This document shows positions 7,217-15,575 of a stretch of DNA of 27,979 nucleotides, in pieces. Where the stretch lies: NCBI GenBank assembly GCA_049890115.1, contig JBMHCC010000038.1, forward strand, positions 1-27,979, given 5' to 3'. The position numbers were made by a program, and so were the translations under genes. Every line of letters starts with the position of its first letter. Positions within the stretch are counted from its first letter, which is position 1. The DNA comes from UBA685 sp049890115 (GTDB taxonomy: Bacteria; Pseudomonadota; Alphaproteobacteria; Puniceispirillales; Puniceispirillaceae). The notes beneath the pieces were generated by a model. It ran no database searches, had not been told where the DNA came from, and was given only the letters and a program-made list of their open reading frames with translations.

Positions 7217-8035
7217 TTAAAATTTTGTCTCTGGTTTCGACCAGGCACTCAGTGCGTTTCTGGCTGCATGGCACGCTGTGAAATCAAGCGTAGCAATAGC
7301 CATATCACCATCTTCACCAGCGTCTGATACTATCTCGCCCCATGGGCTGATAATAAGAGCATGTCCATAGGTTTGCCTGCCATCATCATGAGTGCCTGTT
7401 TGGGCTGCTGAGATCACAAAAGCACCTGTTTCAATCGCTCTGCTTCGTTGTAAAACATGCCAATGTGCTTGGCCTGTGAGTTTGGTAAAAGCAGCAGGGA
7501 TTAAAATCATCTCTGCTTCTTGTCTGGCATAATGGCGATATAAACTGCCAAAGCGGATGTCATAACAGATGCTTAGCCCTGTTTTATGACCGTCAATATC
7601 TGCGATAACAGCTTCAGAGCCAGCTTTGAAACTATCTGATTCACGGTAAATACGATCACCTGCAATCTTTGCATCAAACATGTGAATCTTATCATAGCGT
7701 GCTGTGATATCACCTTTTGGGTTGATGATATAATGGCGGTTGGCGATACGCCTATCAGCGTCTTGCTGCTCTGGGGCAATCATCAAAGAGCCAGCAGATA
7801 GCCAGATATTATGCTGGATTGCTTTATCTTGTAGCATTTGCAAAAAGGCTGTTTGCGCCTCTGGCTTGGCATCAGCAAATAGTTGGTCTTTATGGCTGGC
7901 AATCAGATTGGCACATTCTGGAAGCGTGATAAAGGTGGCGTCATCTTTGACAGCATCATCGATTAATTTGCTAGCAACCATCTGGTTTGTGCTGCAATCA
8001 GATGTTGCTGTATATTGTAATGCTGCCACTCTCAT
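7217..8035 (-). CDS. Carbon-nitrogen hydrolase (nitrilase superfamily, Nit1/omega-amidase-like)
   Basis: The product has the catalytic triad of the nitrilase superfamily: E40 in LPECAN, K116 in RYDKIHMFD and C157 in LSICYDIRF. Its 272 residues and the motif set resemble the Nit1/Nit2 branch, whose members hydrolyse deaminated glutathione or omega-amides such as alpha-ketoglutaramate. The placement directly behind glutaredoxin is common in alphaproteobacteria and fits repair of damaged glutathione, but the exact substrate is inference. A GGAAA element lies about eight bases before ATG 8035. It is the last gene of the comF-grxC-nitrilase operon and is followed by a hairpin terminator. Confidence 0.92.
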   Translation of the reverse strand: MRVAALQYTATSDCSTNQMVASKLIDDAVKDDATFITLPECANLIASHKDQLFADAKPEAQTAFLQMLQDKAIQHNIWLSAGSLMIAPEQQDADRRIANRHYIINPKGDITARYDKIHMFDAKIAGDRIYRESDSFKAGSEAVIADIDGHKTGLSICYDIRFGSLYRHYARQEAEMILIPAAFTKLTGQAHWHVLQRSRAIETGAFVISAAQTGTHDDGRQTYGHALIISPWGEIVSDAGEDGDMAIATLDFTACHAARNALSAWSKPETKF

Positions 8036-8059
8036 TGCTTGCTTTCCTATTCGCTTTTA

Positions 8060-8100
8060 TCTGCCCGATATGTCGTCTGCCCGATATGCCTTCTGTCCAA
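8060..8100. repeat. 16-bp tandem repeat, two close copies plus one partial
   Basis: TCTGCCCGATATG occurs at 8060-8072 and again at 8076-8088, with a diverged third start (TCTGTCCAA) at 8092-8100; the period is exactly 16 bases. It fills most of the 74-base gap between grxC and the nitrilase gene. Either a local duplication or a multi-site binding element is possible. Confidence 0.75.
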
Positions 8101-8109
8101 TTGGGGGGA

Positions 8110-8376
8110 TTATTCTGTTAATCCGCCAACTAATTTGGCAAGATTGCCAGAGCGGTGCAAGGCAGCCAGATCATCACTGCCACCAATATGCATATCATCA
8201 ATAAAAATTTGTGGCACAGATGTCCGCCCGCCAGCACGTTTTGTCATGGCAGAGCGCAGGTCACGAGATGCGCTAACATCAATTTCATCATAAGCCAGAT
8301 TTTCAGAATCCAATAACCGCTTTGCCCGATAGCAATAGCCGCATAATTCAGTGGTATATATTTCAATCTTTGCCAT
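8110..8376 (-). CDS. grxC: Glutaredoxin 3
   Basis: A small dithiol glutaredoxin of 88 residues that reduces protein disulfides and glutathione mixed disulfides in the cytoplasm. The redox site is C12-G-Y-C15 in YTTELCGYCYRAK; the family more often has CPYC, and CGYC is a recognised variant. The cis-proline motif TSVP (52-55) and the glutathione-binding GGSDD (65-69) follow as expected. A GAGAG element lies about four bases before the ATG. It is cotranscribed with comF upstream (37-base gap) and the nitrilase downstream. Confidence 0.95.
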   Translation of the reverse strand: MAKIEIYTTELCGYCYRAKRLLDSENLAYDEIDVSASRDLRSAMTKRAGGRTSVPQIFIDDMHIGGSDDLAALHRSGNLAKLVGGLTE

Positions 8377-8413
8377 CTATCTCTCATTTGCCTTGATTGT
8401 CATTCATGCCTTT

Positions 8414-9190
8414 TTACAGCACGCGGCATAAACATAAACAGTCAATCTGAGATGCGCCAGCCTGTTTCAGACATTTTGCAGCTTCATTCATCGTTGCACC
8501 TGTTGTCATGACATCATCAATCAGCAGAACAGCCTGTCCTTTGACACTGTCCTGTGCGTCTTGTGAAAGCGCAAAGGCTTTGTTGATTATTTGTGCTCTT
8601 TTATGAGGGCCATGACATCCCATTGGCTGGGTATGTTTGATTCGCCGTAACAGATTTGTCCGCAGATATTCTGTTTGTTTGGTCTTATGGCAAAGCAAGC
8701 GCGCTATTTCAGCTGATTGGTTAAAACGCCGGTAAACCATGCGATAGCGATGTAATGGGATTGGTATAATAAGCGGGTGATGCTGTGTCATCTGAAGGAA
8801 ATCTGCCATCATGATATCTGTTATAAGAGGCAGATAATCTAGTCTGTCGGCATGTTTAAAGGGCAATAATATCGCTTTGGATGCCTCATCATAAGACAGG
8901 CTGGCACGGCGATGTGTGATAAGGGGTGACGGGGCTGATAAGCAGCTGGCACATTTTTTGATATAGCTAGCAGCTACTAGAGGGCGCCCGCAACTCTGGC
9001 AAATGGGGCGCGGTATAAAATGCAATTTTGGCCAGCATGATTGGCATAGCCCACGTGATTGCATTACCCTGTCACATAAGGGGCAATGAAAGGGAATAAG
9101 CCTGTCTAGCAAAAACTGCCCCATCATCTTCATTGATGATAAAACAGGCCTCTTATGCCAATTCTTTGCTGATTTAATTCGAATTTTCAT
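8414..9190 (-). CDS. comF: ComF-family phosphoribosyltransferase-like protein
   Basis: The N-terminal part has four Cys-x2-Cys pairs (C36/C39, C49/C52, C64/C67, C80/C83), the double zinc-ribbon layout of ComF. The C-terminal part has the PRPP-binding motif VLLIDDVMTTGAT at 221-233 and FNQSAEIARLL at 156-166. ComF is a cytoplasmic protein needed for natural transformation in several bacteria; in alphaproteobacteria its role is less clear. The start is uncertain: ATG 9190 gives a basic extension before the conserved DRLIPFHCPLC, and M20, M22 or M23 are possible alternatives; no strong ribosome-binding site decides. It is the first gene of an operon with grxC and the nitrilase, divergent from the methyltransferase at 9260. 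Confidence 0.9.
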   Translation of the reverse strand: MKIRIKSAKNWHKRPVLSSMKMMGQFLLDRLIPFHCPLCDRVMQSRGLCQSCWPKLHFIPRPICQSCGRPLVAASYIKKCASCLSAPSPLITHRRASLSYDEASKAILLPFKHADRLDYLPLITDIMMADFLQMTQHHPLIIPIPLHRYRMVYRRFNQSAEIARLLCHKTKQTEYLRTNLLRRIKHTQPMGCHGPHKRAQIINKAFALSQDAQDSVKGQAVLLIDDVMTTGATMNEAAKCLKQAGASQIDCLCLCRVL

Positions 9191-9259
9191 GGACTATCGT
9201 CAGCCTCATGCTAGATATCACATGGCATAGTATCAGCCCTATCAGACAGAGCTAAAGAA

Positions 9260-10132
9260 ATGATGAAGGCACCTGAGATTTTTGATAATAATCAGCTTTT
9301 GCGGCAGCGCATGCGCTCTGTTGCGCAATTTTCCGAGGTGGATTTCTTGCGCCAGATTGCGGTTGATAGGCTAGCTGATAGGCTTGATTTAATGCGCCGG
9401 CACTTTGCCAATCTGCTTGATGTTGGCGCCCAAGGCGGCATGGTGGCACAAAGCTTATCGAGCCATGAAAAGCTGGGACAGATTACCAGCCTTGATCCTT
9501 GTGATGGATTTGTTCAACAAGCATCAGCCTTTGGACCCTCTTATCAAATGGATTTTGAAAGGCTGCCAGATGATTTGCCACAATTTGATGCTGTCACCTC
9601 TTTATTATATCTGCATCAGATAAATGATTTGCCTGGTTTGATGCAGCAAATGGCATCTATTTTGCGCCCTGATGGATTATTTTTTGCCTGTCTTCTTGGT
9701 GGCCGCACCTTACAGGAATTGCGTGCCTGCCTCTCAGCTGCTGAAGAAGAGATCTTAGGCGGCATTAGCCCGCATGTCTCACCAATGGCAGATATTCGTA
9801 ATATTGGTGGTTTGTTGCAACGTGCTGGTCTGGCTTTGCCTGTGGCAGATAGCGAATTACTGACCATCACCTATTCATCTATTTTCACGCTGATGGCTGA
9901 ATTGCGCAATTTAGGTGAAGGTAATGCGCTAATCGGCAGACGCCAGCATTTCACAAGGCGCGATGTGTTTATGCGTGCTGCCAGCCTCTATCAAGAGCGT
10001 TATCCAGCTGAAGATGGTAAAATTCAAGCTAGCTTTGAGCTGATTTATCTGACGGCTTGGAAACCTGATGCTAGCCAGCCAAAGGCTTTGCGCCCTGGTT
10101 CTGCGACAAAACAGATACCAGATTTATTTTAA
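9260..10132 (+). CDS. SAM-dependent methyltransferase, NDUFAF5/BioC-like
   Basis: A 290-residue class I methyltransferase. Motif I is LLDVGAQGG (52-60), a degenerate form of the usual GxGxG. The acidic SAM-ribose residue is probably D79 in SLDP, and the post-motif region reads YLHQINDLPG, close to LHWVNDLPG of the NDUFAF5 family. That family includes the mitochondrial complex I assembly factor and its alphaproteobacterial relatives; BioC is related. NDUFAF5 is reported to hydroxylate an arginine of NDUFS7, so the chemistry should not be assumed to be methylation. ATG 9260 is followed at once by ATG 9263 and either may be used. It is divergent from comF and overlaps mutT by four bases at the stop codons. 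Confidence 0.88.
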   Translation: MMKAPEIFDNNQLLRQRMRSVAQFSEVDFLRQIAVDRLADRLDLMRRHFANLLDVGAQGGMVAQSLSSHEKLGQITSLDPCDGFVQQASAFGPSYQMDFERLPDDLPQFDAVTSLLYLHQINDLPGLMQQMASILRPDGLFFACLLGGRTLQELRACLSAAEEEILGGISPHVSPMADIRNIGGLLQRAGLALPVADSELLTITYSSIFTLMAELRNLGEGNALIGRRQHFTRRDVFMRAASLYQERYPAEDGKIQASFELIYLTAWKPDASQPKALRPGSATKQIPDLF

Positions 10133-10545
10133 AGCAAATCCTGTAATGCACCGATTAAAGGCAGATTAGCCTCTGGCATCTGATAATCACGAAGGCGTGG
10201 TGCGCGCACCCATTGCAGCTGGCCGCCCTCAACAGCTTCGGGCCTGCCCCACCAACGCCGGCAGACATAAAGCAGCATAACCAGATGAAAGCTATCATAA
10301 GAATGGCTGGCAAAAGATAAAGGTGCCAGACAAGATGATTTCGTATCAATCGCTAGCTCTTCTTGTAATTCGCGTATTAAGGCAGCTTCAGGGCTTTCAT
10401 CTGCCTCTATTTTGCCGCCTGGAAATTCCCACAAACCACCCATTGATTTATCCTCAGGGCGTTGCGCCAATAGAACGCGCCCATCAGAATCAATCAAGGC
10501 ACATGTCACAACATGTTTAAGAGGACGATTATCATCACTTGTCAT
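10129..10545 (-). CDS. mutT: Nudix hydrolase, MutT type (8-oxo-dGTP diphosphatase)
   Basis: MutT hydrolyses 8-oxo-dGTP to the monophosphate and so prevents A-to-C transversions. The Nudix box spans 44-66: G44, E50 and R58-E59-L-Q-E62-E63. The glycine near its end is replaced by alanine (EELAI instead of EExGU), which is tolerated in many members. LAQRPEDKSMGGLWEFPGG at 26-44 is the classic MutT lead-in. At 138 residues the length is typical. It lies 19 bases after argJ as the third gene of the ppiC-argJ-mutT operon, and its stop shares four bases with the convergent methyltransferase gene. Confidence 0.93.
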   Translation of the reverse strand: MTSDDNRPLKHVVTCALIDSDGRVLLAQRPEDKSMGGLWEFPGGKIEADESPEAALIRELQEELAIDTKSSCLAPLSFASHSYDSFHLVMLLYVCRRWWGRPEAVEGGQLQWVRAPRLRDYQMPEANLPLIGALQDLL

Positions 10546-10564
10546 TATTATGCGGCCTCATTTG

Positions 10565-11779
10565 CTAGCTACGATAATCAGCATTAATGCTGATATAGCC
10601 ATGGGTGAGATCACAACTCCATATTCGTGCTTTGCCAGTGCCAAGGCCAATATCAACACCAATATGAATGTTATCGCCTTTCATATGAGCTGCGACAGGT
10701 GCTTCATCATAATCAAGGCATCTTTCACCATTTTCGGTGATTAAAATAGCGCCAATGGAAATCGCTAATTTATCTCTGTCAGCTGGTTCACCTGCTTTCC
10801 CAACTGCCATAACAATGCGCCCCCAATTCGCATCCTCACCTGCAATGGCTGTTTTGACGAGCGGTGAATTGCCAATCGCAAGGCCAATTTTATGAGCAGA
10901 GGCATCTGTTGTTGCACCTGTGACATCAATCGTGATTAGCTTTGTGGCACCCTCACCATCACGCACAATCTGGATAGCGAGATCTTGCATTAGCTTGCCC
11001 AAAGCATCTTCAAATTGCTCAAGCTCTGCTGGTTCTGATAGCATGCCAGCCTTGCCTGTGGCTGCCAGATAGACTGAATCACTGGTTGATGTATCGCTAT
11101 CAACCGTAATGGCATTAAAGCTGTGATCGGTACAACGCTGTAACATATCAGCTAGCTTGTCAGCTGCGATACCAGCATCTGTTGCGATGAAACCAAGCAT
11201 GGTCGCCATATCAGGTGCAATCATCCCAGAGCCTTTGGCAATGCCTGCTAGGGAGATGACTTTGTCGCCGATGGTGATAACCGCACCAGCCCCTTTGGCA
11301 AAAGTATCTGTGGTGCGAATGGCATTGGCAGCTTGGTACCAATCAGCCTGTCCCAGATGCGCATGCAAATCAACAAAGTGACTTGTTATTTTTGGCGCAT
11401 CTAGCGGCTCACCAATAACCCCTGTTGAGGCTGTGGCAATCGTATCAACAGGCAGCGAAAATTCATCTGCTAATGCGCTGATACATGCCAAAACAGAAGC
11501 CTCACCAGAGGCACCTGTAAAGGCATTAGCATTGCCAGCATTCACCAAAATGGCGCGTACCTTGCCAGATTGAGCCACTTTGCGAGATTGCAAAACAGGG
11601 GCTGAAGCTGTTGCTGATTTGGTAAATACCCCTGCAAAGCTAGTGGCTTCATCAAAATGCAGCAGCAACAAATCATCGCGCCCCTGATATTTCATTGCTG
11701 TGGCACCAACAGCTAATTGCACGCCGTTAATGGCTGGCAATTTAGGAAAAGCAGATGGTGCCAGAGGTGAGATTGTCAT
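10565..11779 (-). CDS. argJ: Bifunctional glutamate N-acetyltransferase / amino-acid acetyltransferase
   Basis: ArgJ transfers the acetyl group from N-acetylornithine to glutamate (cyclic arginine pathway) and in bifunctional forms also uses acetyl-CoA. The precursor cleaves itself into alpha and beta chains before the nucleophilic threonine; here KGSGMIAPDMATMLGF places the cut between A192 and T193. The oxyanion-hole TT-type region is probably TASTGVIGE, about residues 120-128. At 404 residues the length is typical. C-terminal GEDANWGRIVMAVGKAG is also a family hallmark. It starts 12 bases after ppiC and precedes mutT by 19 bases. Whether it is mono- or bifunctional cannot be read from sequence alone. 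Confidence 0.97.
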   Translation of the reverse strand: MTISPLAPSAFPKLPAINGVQLAVGATAMKYQGRDDLLLLHFDEATSFAGVFTKSATASAPVLQSRKVAQSGKVRAILVNAGNANAFTGASGEASVLACISALADEFSLPVDTIATASTGVIGEPLDAPKITSHFVDLHAHLGQADWYQAANAIRTTDTFAKGAGAVITIGDKVISLAGIAKGSGMIAPDMATMLGFIATDAGIAADKLADMLQRCTDHSFNAITVDSDTSTSDSVYLAATGKAGMLSEPAELEQFEDALGKLMQDLAIQIVRDGEGATKLITIDVTGATTDASAHKIGLAIGNSPLVKTAIAGEDANWGRIVMAVGKAGEPADRDKLAISIGAILITENGERCLDYDEAPVAAHMKGDNIHIGVDIGLGTGKARIWSCDLTHGYISINADYRS

Positions 11780-11791
11780 CGCGATTGAGCC

Positions 11792-12652
11792 CTATTGCTG
11801 GCTAGCTTGCGCATCAGCGCGAATGGCCTCAAAATCACGTGTTTCAACCACAGCATCACTGCGTAATTCTTCCATCACCCGTGCAAGTGCTTGCTGTGAT
11901 AAGGCTGTTGCAATTTGCTGGCGCATTTCTGCCAGAGGTGTTGGCGGCACAATGCGTTTGTCATCGAGCTTGATAACATGCCAGCCAAATTGTGTCTGAA
12001 CAGGCTGTGCTGAAAAAGTGCCAATTTCAAGCCCAAAGGCAGCCACTTCAAAATCAGGCACCATCTGGCCACGGCCAAAATAACCTAAATCACCGCCATT
12101 AGGACCAGATGGACCAGTTGAGAATTCTTTGGCTAAAGCTGCAAAATCAGCGCCAGCTTCCAGCTTTGTGATAATATCAACAGCTTCTTCTTTTGTATCT
12201 AGCAGAATATGGCGCGCTGAAATTTCTTCGCGGCTATCAGCATTGGCAACAAAGCGGTCATAGGCATTTTGGATTTCGTCTTCTGTGACAACTTTACGCA
12301 CTTCATCTGCCATATAGGCTTCTGCCAGAATCCGTTCTGTCGCAAGGCGGATGGCATCTTGCAAAACGCCATTATCCTGCAAGCCAGATGCTGCAGCTGC
12401 TTTGGCGGCTAATTTTGTAGCAACAATATCTTGTACCAGCTGGTCAAAATAGGTTTCCAAAGGCTGGCGGCGATATTGTTCTGGCAGCTGTTCTGCCATT
12501 TGCATCACTTCATCAAGGTAGATTGTCTCGCCATTAACTGTGGCAACTTCAATCGCAGATTGTGCATGAACGGCCTGTGAAGACGCCATGTAAAAGAGGC
12601 TAGCTGTTGCCAATAACGCAAATGAGCGGAGATGATTTAAGAGAATTTTCAT
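11792..12652 (-). CDS. Periplasmic peptidyl-prolyl cis-trans isomerase, parvulin type
   Basis: A secreted foldase that catalyses prolyl isomerisation of exported proteins, related to PpiC/SurA/PrsA. I chose ATG 12652 over the longer frame from 12697 because it gives a canonical signal peptide (MKILLNHLRSFALLATASLF) with cleavage after VHA at residue 30, and because an AAAGG element lies about seven bases upstream. The mature protein has an N-terminal helical chaperone-like region (about 31-135) and a parvulin domain at about 144-232, with ARHILL, GPSGPNGGDLGYFGRGQMVP and FGWHVIKLDD. The C-terminal helix resumes the chaperone part. Total length is 286 residues. It is the first gene of the argJ-mutT operon and is divergent from secA, a pairing that links export with folding. 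Confidence 0.93.
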   Translation of the reverse strand: MKILLNHLRSFALLATASLFYMASSQAVHAQSAIEVATVNGETIYLDEVMQMAEQLPEQYRRQPLETYFDQLVQDIVATKLAAKAAAASGLQDNGVLQDAIRLATERILAEAYMADEVRKVVTEDEIQNAYDRFVANADSREEISARHILLDTKEEAVDIITKLEAGADFAALAKEFSTGPSGPNGGDLGYFGRGQMVPDFEVAAFGLEIGTFSAQPVQTQFGWHVIKLDDKRIVPPTPLAEMRQQIATALSQQALARVMEELRSDAVVETRDFEAIRADAQASQQ

Positions 12653-12710
12653 GGTTTGAACCTTTATCTTAGCTGGTCTATCAAAGCCGATAATCATGTG
12701 AATGAAGACT

Positions 12711-12716
12711 ATTATA
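12711..12716 (-). promoter_or_regulatory. Possible -10 box of the ppiC-argJ-mutT operon
   Basis: On the minus strand 12716-12711 reads TATAAT, a perfect -10 hexamer about 60 bases before the ppiC start. No good -35 hexamer is found at 16-18 bases upstream, so this is tentative. Confidence 0.35.
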
Positions 12717-12762
12717 TGCTGCCGCCCCTGTCACCCATACTCATAGCATAGCAGCTAGTGAA

Positions 12763-12791
12763 TTGACAAAGCTTTCATCAATGCCTATCTG
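12763..12791 (+). promoter_or_regulatory. Possible sigma-70-type promoter of secA
   Basis: TTGACA (12763-12768) is a perfect -35 hexamer. At 17 bases spacing the -10 would be TATCTG (12786-12791), only a half match. The secA ATG follows about 80 bases later, a plausible leader length. Confidence 0.35.
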
Positions 12792-12870
12792 CAATAAAAG
12801 CCCATTGGTTTCTGCTTGTGAAAATGCTAGGTCTGGTGGGGTAAACTGAAAAGAGTTCTGGTGCCTGACA

Positions 12871-15531
12871 ATGCTTGCTTCTATCGCAAAATCAATCTTT
12901 GGTGATTCTAATGACCGTGAGGTCAAAAAGCTGCAAGGGCGTGTTAGTGAGATTAATTCACGCGAAGCACATTATGCCGCTTTATCTGATGCGGAATTGC
13001 AAGCTGAGACAGCCAGGCTAAAGCAGCTTGTGCAAGATGGCACATCACTTGATAAATTGCTTGTTGATGCCTTTGCGCTTGTCAGAGAAGCTGGCAAAAG
13101 AACACTTGGCCAGCGTCACTTTGATGTTCAGCTTATGGGCGGCATGATTTTGCATGATGGCAAAATTGCCGAAATGAAAACAGGTGAAGGTAAGACACTT
13201 GTTGCGACCTTGGCTGTCTTTTTAAATGCGCTAACAGGTAAAGGCGTTCATGTCGTCACTGTTAATGATTATCTAGCCAGCCGCGATGCCAGCTGGATGG
13301 GGCAGGTATATCAATTCCTTGGCCTTAGCGTTGGTTGCATCATGGGCGGGCTTGATGATGATGCCAGGCGTACTGCCTATCAGTGCGATATCACCTATGG
13401 CACAAATAATGAATTTGGATTTGATTATCTGCGTGATAATCTGAAATTTGAGCTAGCAGCCATGGTGCAGCGTGGCCATCATTTTGCGATTGTTGATGAA
13501 GTTGATTCTATTCTGATTGATGAGGCGCGAACACCGCTGGTGATTTCAGGGCCAGCTGAAACAGCTGCTAATCTTTATGTGGCGGTGAATCAAATTGTCC
13601 CGCAACTAGGTGATGATGATTTCGAATTAGATGAAAAAGCACGTGCTGTCACTTTGACAGAAGCAGGTGTTTTGCATGCTGAATCACTCTTTAGTGAAGC
13701 TGGCATGATGGAAGCTGGCTCTTTATATGATGCTGCGAATGTCAGCTTGCTTCACCATATTACACAGGCTCTGCGTGCCCATAAGTTATTCGCCAAAGAC
13801 ACCCATTATATGGTGCGTTCAGGCCAAATTGTCATTATTGATGAATTTACTGGCAGAGCAATGGATGGCAGACGTTTTTCAGATGGCCTGCATCAGGCGC
13901 TAGAAGCCAAAGAAGCTGTTGAAATTCAGTCTGAAAACCAGACCCTAGCCTCGGTAACATATCAGAATTATTTCCGCCTTTATGAAAAGCTGGCAGGGAT
14001 GACTGGCACAGCCTTAACAGAAGCAGGTGAATTTTCTGAAATTTACAGCCTTGATGTTGTGGCGGTGCCAACCAACCGTGATGTATCACGTATCGATTTT
14101 GATGATGAGGTTTATCGGACATCTGATGAGCGTGATAATGCGGTGATTGAACTGATTGATGAATGCCGCGCCAAAGGCCAACCTGTTTTGGTTGGTACGG
14201 TGACGATTGAAAAATCAGAAAGCCTATCGGCAGCTTTGAAAAAACGCAAAATTGATCACAAGGTACTAAATGCCCGTTTTCATGAAGAAGAGGCTCAAAT
14301 TATCGCACAAGCTGGTGTGCCAGGTGCTGTAACAATCGCAACCAATATGGCTGGTCGTGGTACAGATATCCAGCTAGGCGGCAATCTGGAAATGCGTCTG
14401 GCAGCTGAGGGTGACAAGCTAACTGATAAAAAACGTGATGCCATTATCGCTGATGTAGAAGAGAAAAAACAAACAGCTCTTTCAGCAGGTGGTTTATTCG
14501 TGATGGGCACAGAGCGCCATGAATCACGCCGTATTGATAACCAGCTGCGTGGTCGTACAGGCCGCCAAGGTGACCCTGGGGCATCGAAATTCTTTTTATC
14601 ATTGCAAGATGATCTGATGCGGATTTTCGGCTCTGAAAAGCTGGATGGTATGCTGCAACGCCTTGGTCTAGAAGATGGTGAGGCTATTACGCATAACTGG
14701 ATAAACAAAGCTGTTGAAAAAGCCCAATCCAAAGTCGAAGCTCATAATTTTGAAATTCGTAAACAATTATTGCGCTTTGATGATGTGATGAATGATCAGC
14801 GTCAGGTGATCTTTGCCCAGCGTAAAGATATTATGAACTCAAAAGATGTGCATGAGACAGTTGTTGATATGCGCCATGAAACAGTTGAGATCATCATTGA
14901 TAATGCTATTCCGCAAGGCAGCTTTAATGATCAGTGGGATGCTGAACGCTTTCAGGCAGATGCCGCACAATATCTTGGCCTGTCTGTACCAGCCAAAGAG
15001 TGGTTTGAAGAAGATGGCATTGCTGAAGTTGAATTATCAGATAGGCTGATTGCCCAATCTGATAAGCATATGGCTGAAAAAGCAGTGCGCTTTGGCCCTG
15101 AGGTTATGCGCGTTGCTGAAAAATCGCTATTACTACAGGTGCTTGATCAGCAGTGGAAAGAACATTTGCTTGGTCTTGATCAGCTTCGCCAGGGGATCGG
15201 TCTTCGTGCCTATGCGCAAAAAGACCCGTTAAATGAATATAAGCGTGAAGCCTTTGGTATGTTCGAAGCCATGCTTGACCGGATGCGCCAGACTGTCACG
15301 ATGGCATTATCTCATGTTGAGGTGCGTGCGCCTGAGGCAGAACAACAATCTGCTGAAACACCAGCACAATCACCAGCGCAATCACCAGCACAGTCGAAAA
15401 CAGCACAAGCTGCCACGGCGCAATCTACAATGGCACAGGCAGGTAAGGTAACAGGCAAGGTTGGTCGTAATGAGCCATGCCCATGTGGGTCAGGCAAAAA
15501 ATACAAACATTGCCATGGCAAGATTGCCTAA
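12871..15531 (+). CDS. secA: Preprotein translocase ATPase SecA
   Basis: SecA drives proteins through SecYEG with ATP. At 886 residues it is a full-length proteobacterial SecA. Walker A reads MKTGEGKTL (GEGKT at 105-109) and Walker B DEVD at 209-212. TNNEFGFDYLRDN and the second ATPase half (TNMAGRGTDI, LRGRTGRQGDPG) are present, as is the helical scaffold region. The C-terminus has the SecB/lipid-binding zinc motif CPCGSGKKYKHCH with C870, C872, C881 and H882. The linker before it is Ala/Gln/Ser rich and holds a triplicated PAQS unit. ATG 12871 gives MLASIAKSIFGDSNDR, the normal SecA start. It is divergent from the periplasmic foldase gene and followed 44 bases later by the DUF1178 gene. Confidence 0.99.
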   Translation: MLASIAKSIFGDSNDREVKKLQGRVSEINSREAHYAALSDAELQAETARLKQLVQDGTSLDKLLVDAFALVREAGKRTLGQRHFDVQLMGGMILHDGKIAEMKTGEGKTLVATLAVFLNALTGKGVHVVTVNDYLASRDASWMGQVYQFLGLSVGCIMGGLDDDARRTAYQCDITYGTNNEFGFDYLRDNLKFELAAMVQRGHHFAIVDEVDSILIDEARTPLVISGPAETAANLYVAVNQIVPQLGDDDFELDEKARAVTLTEAGVLHAESLFSEAGMMEAGSLYDAANVSLLHHITQALRAHKLFAKDTHYMVRSGQIVIIDEFTGRAMDGRRFSDGLHQALEAKEAVEIQSENQTLASVTYQNYFRLYEKLAGMTGTALTEAGEFSEIYSLDVVAVPTNRDVSRIDFDDEVYRTSDERDNAVIELIDECRAKGQPVLVGTVTIEKSESLSAALKKRKIDHKVLNARFHEEEAQIIAQAGVPGAVTIATNMAGRGTDIQLGGNLEMRLAAEGDKLTDKKRDAIIADVEEKKQTALSAGGLFVMGTERHESRRIDNQLRGRTGRQGDPGASKFFLSLQDDLMRIFGSEKLDGMLQRLGLEDGEAITHNWINKAVEKAQSKVEAHNFEIRKQLLRFDDVMNDQRQVIFAQRKDIMNSKDVHETVVDMRHETVEIIIDNAIPQGSFNDQWDAERFQADAAQYLGLSVPAKEWFEEDGIAEVELSDRLIAQSDKHMAEKAVRFGPEVMRVAEKSLLLQVLDQQWKEHLLGLDQLRQGIGLRAYAQKDPLNEYKREAFGMFEAMLDRMRQTVTMALSHVEVRAPEAEQQSAETPAQSPAQSPAQSKTAQAATAQSTMAQAGKVTGKVGRNEPCPCGSGKKYKHCHGKIA
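15361..15396 (+). repeat. In-frame 12-bp tandem repeat in the secA linker (PAQS x3)
   Basis: Three consecutive 12-base units, each encoding Pro-Ala-Gln-Ser, differ only at wobble positions. They lie in the flexible linker before the zinc motif, where length change should be harmless. Replication slippage is the simplest origin. Confidence 0.85.
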
Positions 15532-15575
15532 GAGTGCGCAGCTCATCGGCATAGATAGCTTTTATTGAAAAGACG

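Noticed and set aside
12653..12697. Longer N-terminus for the parvulin-type isomerase starting at 12697
   Set aside because: It would bury the signal peptide behind 15 unconserved residues, while ATG 12652 has a good AAAGG element at proper spacing.
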